Assembly (NCBI GenBank): GCA_004295885.1
Contig: SEDG01000183.1
Location: 1-6,473, forward strand
Direction of reading: 5' to 3'
DNA: 6,473 bases
From: Pedobacter sp.
GTDB taxonomy: Bacteria > Bacteroidota > Bacteroidia > Sphingobacteriales > Sphingobacteriaceae
Below are positions 5,134-6,473 of this stretch, one piece after another. The translations under genes were made by a program, and so were the position numbers. Within the stretch, counting starts at the first letter, position 1. Each line of letters opens with the position of its first letter. The notes under the pieces are model-generated. The model was not told the origin of the DNA and made no database searches. It saw only the letters and a program-made list of their open reading frames with translations.

Positions 5134-5517
5134 TTAGTATAAGTTTAAAATCATTTCGTAATGTGGCCCTACGCCTGCTATTTCAAATTCTTCGGAAACT
5201 AACTCAAAACCAAGTTTCTCATAAAATTTAACCGCCGAAGTTCTGGCGTTACACCATATATATTGTGCGTTTGTTTTTTTAATGTATGCTACAGCAAACT
5301 CCACCAATTGTTTGCCATAACCTTTCCCTAAAAAAGGAGTATCGGTTGCCATTCCACGTAATTGATAACCCAATTCTGCCCTATCCTTATAATTCTTAGG
5401 GAAAAAAGAGGCTATCGTTGCAATCTCATCATCCACATAAAAAGCCAAATGAAATGCCCCTCCCACCTTGTCTGTCGGAAAAACACATTCTTCTTCTGTA
5501 GGGATAAATTTAATCAT
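5134..5517 (-). CDS. GNAT-family N-acetyltransferase, substrate unknown
   Basis: This 127-residue protein has the size and layout of a single-domain GNAT acetyltransferase, which moves an acetyl group from acetyl-CoA to an amine. The central strand and acetyl-CoA pyrophosphate-binding loop are seen in YQLRGMATDTPFLGKGYGKQ at residues 51-70, matching the (Q/R)xxGxG pattern except that the first position is not Q or R. The later part NARTSAVKFYEKLGF at 90-104 is the usual motif B segment, and the protein ends GPHYEMILNLY. An in-frame TAG two codons before the ATG fixes the start. It lies 38 bases after gap and 3 bases before pgk, so it is probably cotranscribed with glycolytic genes. Nothing in the sequence shows the substrate; a metabolite or protein amine are both possible. 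Confidence 0.88.
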   Translation of the reverse strand: MIKFIPTEEECVFPTDKVGGAFHLAFYVDDEIATIASFFPKNYKDRAELGYQLRGMATDTPFLGKGYGKQLVEFAVAYIKKTNAQYIWCNARTSAVKFYEKLGFELVSEEFEIAGVGPHYEMILNLY

Positions 5518-5555
5518 TAGCTAGTATAAAGTATTTAGTAGTTATACATTAATTC

Positions 5556-6473
5556 TTAAGATTTAGCCTTTTCAATTTTTTCTACTAAATCAACTAATCT
5601 ATTTGAGTAACCGGATTCGTTATCGTACCAGCCAACTACTTTTACCAAATCACCTACAATAGAGGTGAGTTGTGCATCAAATATACAAGAATGTGTGTTA
5701 TTGATGATATCTACTGATACAATTGGGTCTTCTGTATATTCAATTATTGAACTATAGGCGCCATCCGCAGCTTTTTTAAAGGCTTTATTGATTTCCTCAA
5801 TGGTTGTTTTAGTCTTTAACAGACAGGTAAAATCGGTCAAAGAGCCATTTAACACGGGAACACGAATTCCTGCACCTCCTAGTCGCCCTTCTAAATGAGG
5901 AAAAATATTGGTAATGGCCTTAGCCGCACCTGTAGTTGTAGGAATAATGGAAGACGATGCTGCCCTCGCCCTGCGTAAATCGTTGTGCGGCGAGTCATGT
6001 AGGTTTTGGTCGCCCGTCATGGAGTGAATTGTGGTGATATAACCTTCTTCTACACCCCAATTGTCATCTAAGATTTTTACCATTGGCGCTACGTTATTTG
6101 TAGTGCAAGATGCGTTAGATAATATCGGAGAAGTTAAGTCTATTTCATTGTCGTTTACCCCAATTACCACCATAGGTGTTTCTTTATCAGTAGCTGGCGC
6201 AGATATTAATACTTGTTTGGCACCAGCCGATAAATGCAATGATGCTTTTTCGGTACTAGCAAATTTTCCAGTAGACTCTATTACTAAATCTATACCCAAC
6301 GTTTTCCAAGGCAGCTGACTAGGGTCCTTATGAGACAACACCTTGATTTTTTTCCCATCAACAATTAAAAAATCATCTTCGTGTGTAACTGTTCCTTGGT
6401 AAACACCATGAACCGAATCGTATTTAAAAAGATGAGCAAGTGTTGCTGGAGCGGTTAAATCGTTTATAGCGAC
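5556..6473 (-). CDS. gap: Glyceraldehyde-3-phosphate dehydrogenase, type I (5' end outside window)
   Basis: The visible 305 residues lack only about 25 N-terminal residues, which hold the GxGRIGR nucleotide-binding start. The frame is open to the window edge, beginning VAINDLTAPATLAHLFKYDS, typical of GAPDH after the first Rossmann strand. The enzyme oxidises and phosphorylates glyceraldehyde-3-phosphate with NAD(P)+. The active-site motif is SNASCTTNNVAP, with the catalytic Cys at visible residue 123 (codon 6107-6105). The catalytic His follows in HSMTGDQ, then HNDLRRARAASSSIIPTTTG and RVPVLNGSLTDFT, and near the end VGWYDNESGYSNR. Ser in the last motif stands where many GAPDHs have Trp, Tyr or Phe, and Asn follows SCTTN where many have Cys. 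The product pairs functionally with pgk downstream. The promoter lies outside the window. Confidence 0.96.
   Translation of the reverse strand, partial: VAINDLTAPATLAHLFKYDSVHGVYQGTVTHEDDFLIVDGKKIKVLSHKDPSQLPWKTLGIDLVIESTGKFASTEKASLHLSAGAKQVLISAPATDKETPMVVIGVNDNEIDLTSPILSNASCTTNNVAPMVKILDDNWGVEEGYITTIHSMTGDQNLHDSPHNDLRRARAASSSIIPTTTGAAKAITNIFPHLEGRLGGAGIRVPVLNGSLTDFTCLLKTKTTIEEINKAFKKAADGAYSSIIEYTEDPIVSVDIINNTHSCIFDAQLTSIVGDLVKVVGWYDNESGYSNRLVDLVEKIEKAKS

Noticed and set aside
5556..6341. GTG at 6341 as the real start of gap
   Set aside because: The frame stays open to the window edge and the upstream translation (VAINDL...KYDSVHG) is conserved GAPDH sequence, so the codon is an internal valine.

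Overview
The window looks like chromosomal DNA of a Bacteroidota bacterium, most probably of the Sphingobacteriaceae (Pedobacter-like). This is inferred from protein style, low GC, mostly absent Shine-Dalgarno sequences and the compact mraZ-rsmH-ftsL-ftsI order. It has two conserved housekeeping blocks, both on the minus strand, separated by an accessory island of about 1.4 kb.

Left block (1-2337, minus): the start of a division and cell-wall (dcw) cluster, in transcription order mraZ, rsmH, an ftsL-like gene and the 5' part of ftsI, which is cut by the window edge. Each gene overlaps the next by 4-11 bases. Upstream of mraZ are three GTGG-type boxes at an exact 10-base period, the layout of an MraZ autoregulatory operator.

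Right block (3940-6473, minus): gap (glyceraldehyde-3-phosphate dehydrogenase, 5' end outside the window), a small GNAT acetyltransferase and pgk (phosphoglycerate kinase). The intergenic gaps are 38 and 3 bases, so this is probably one transcription unit carrying two consecutive glycolytic steps.

Middle (2493-3930): a single plus-strand gene, a REP-associated tyrosine transposase (RAYT, Y1/HUH family), embedded in an array of REP-like hairpins. Two hairpin classes, here called A and B, share the quasi-palindromic arm TCATC(C/G)GATGA and alternate A-B-A-B. Each A-B pair is an inverted pair, as in a BIME. Five pairs lie upstream of the RAYT and one downstream. The pairs fall into subfamilies by loop and spacer. 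Unit 6, just after the RAYT, has its closest relative in unit 2. A 20-base match to the RAYT 3' end lies just before unit 2, which suggests that a second RAYT copy was duplicated and then lost. This REP/RAYT island is the most unusual part of the window. No rRNA, tRNA, CRISPR array or classical IS with terminal inverted repeats was seen.
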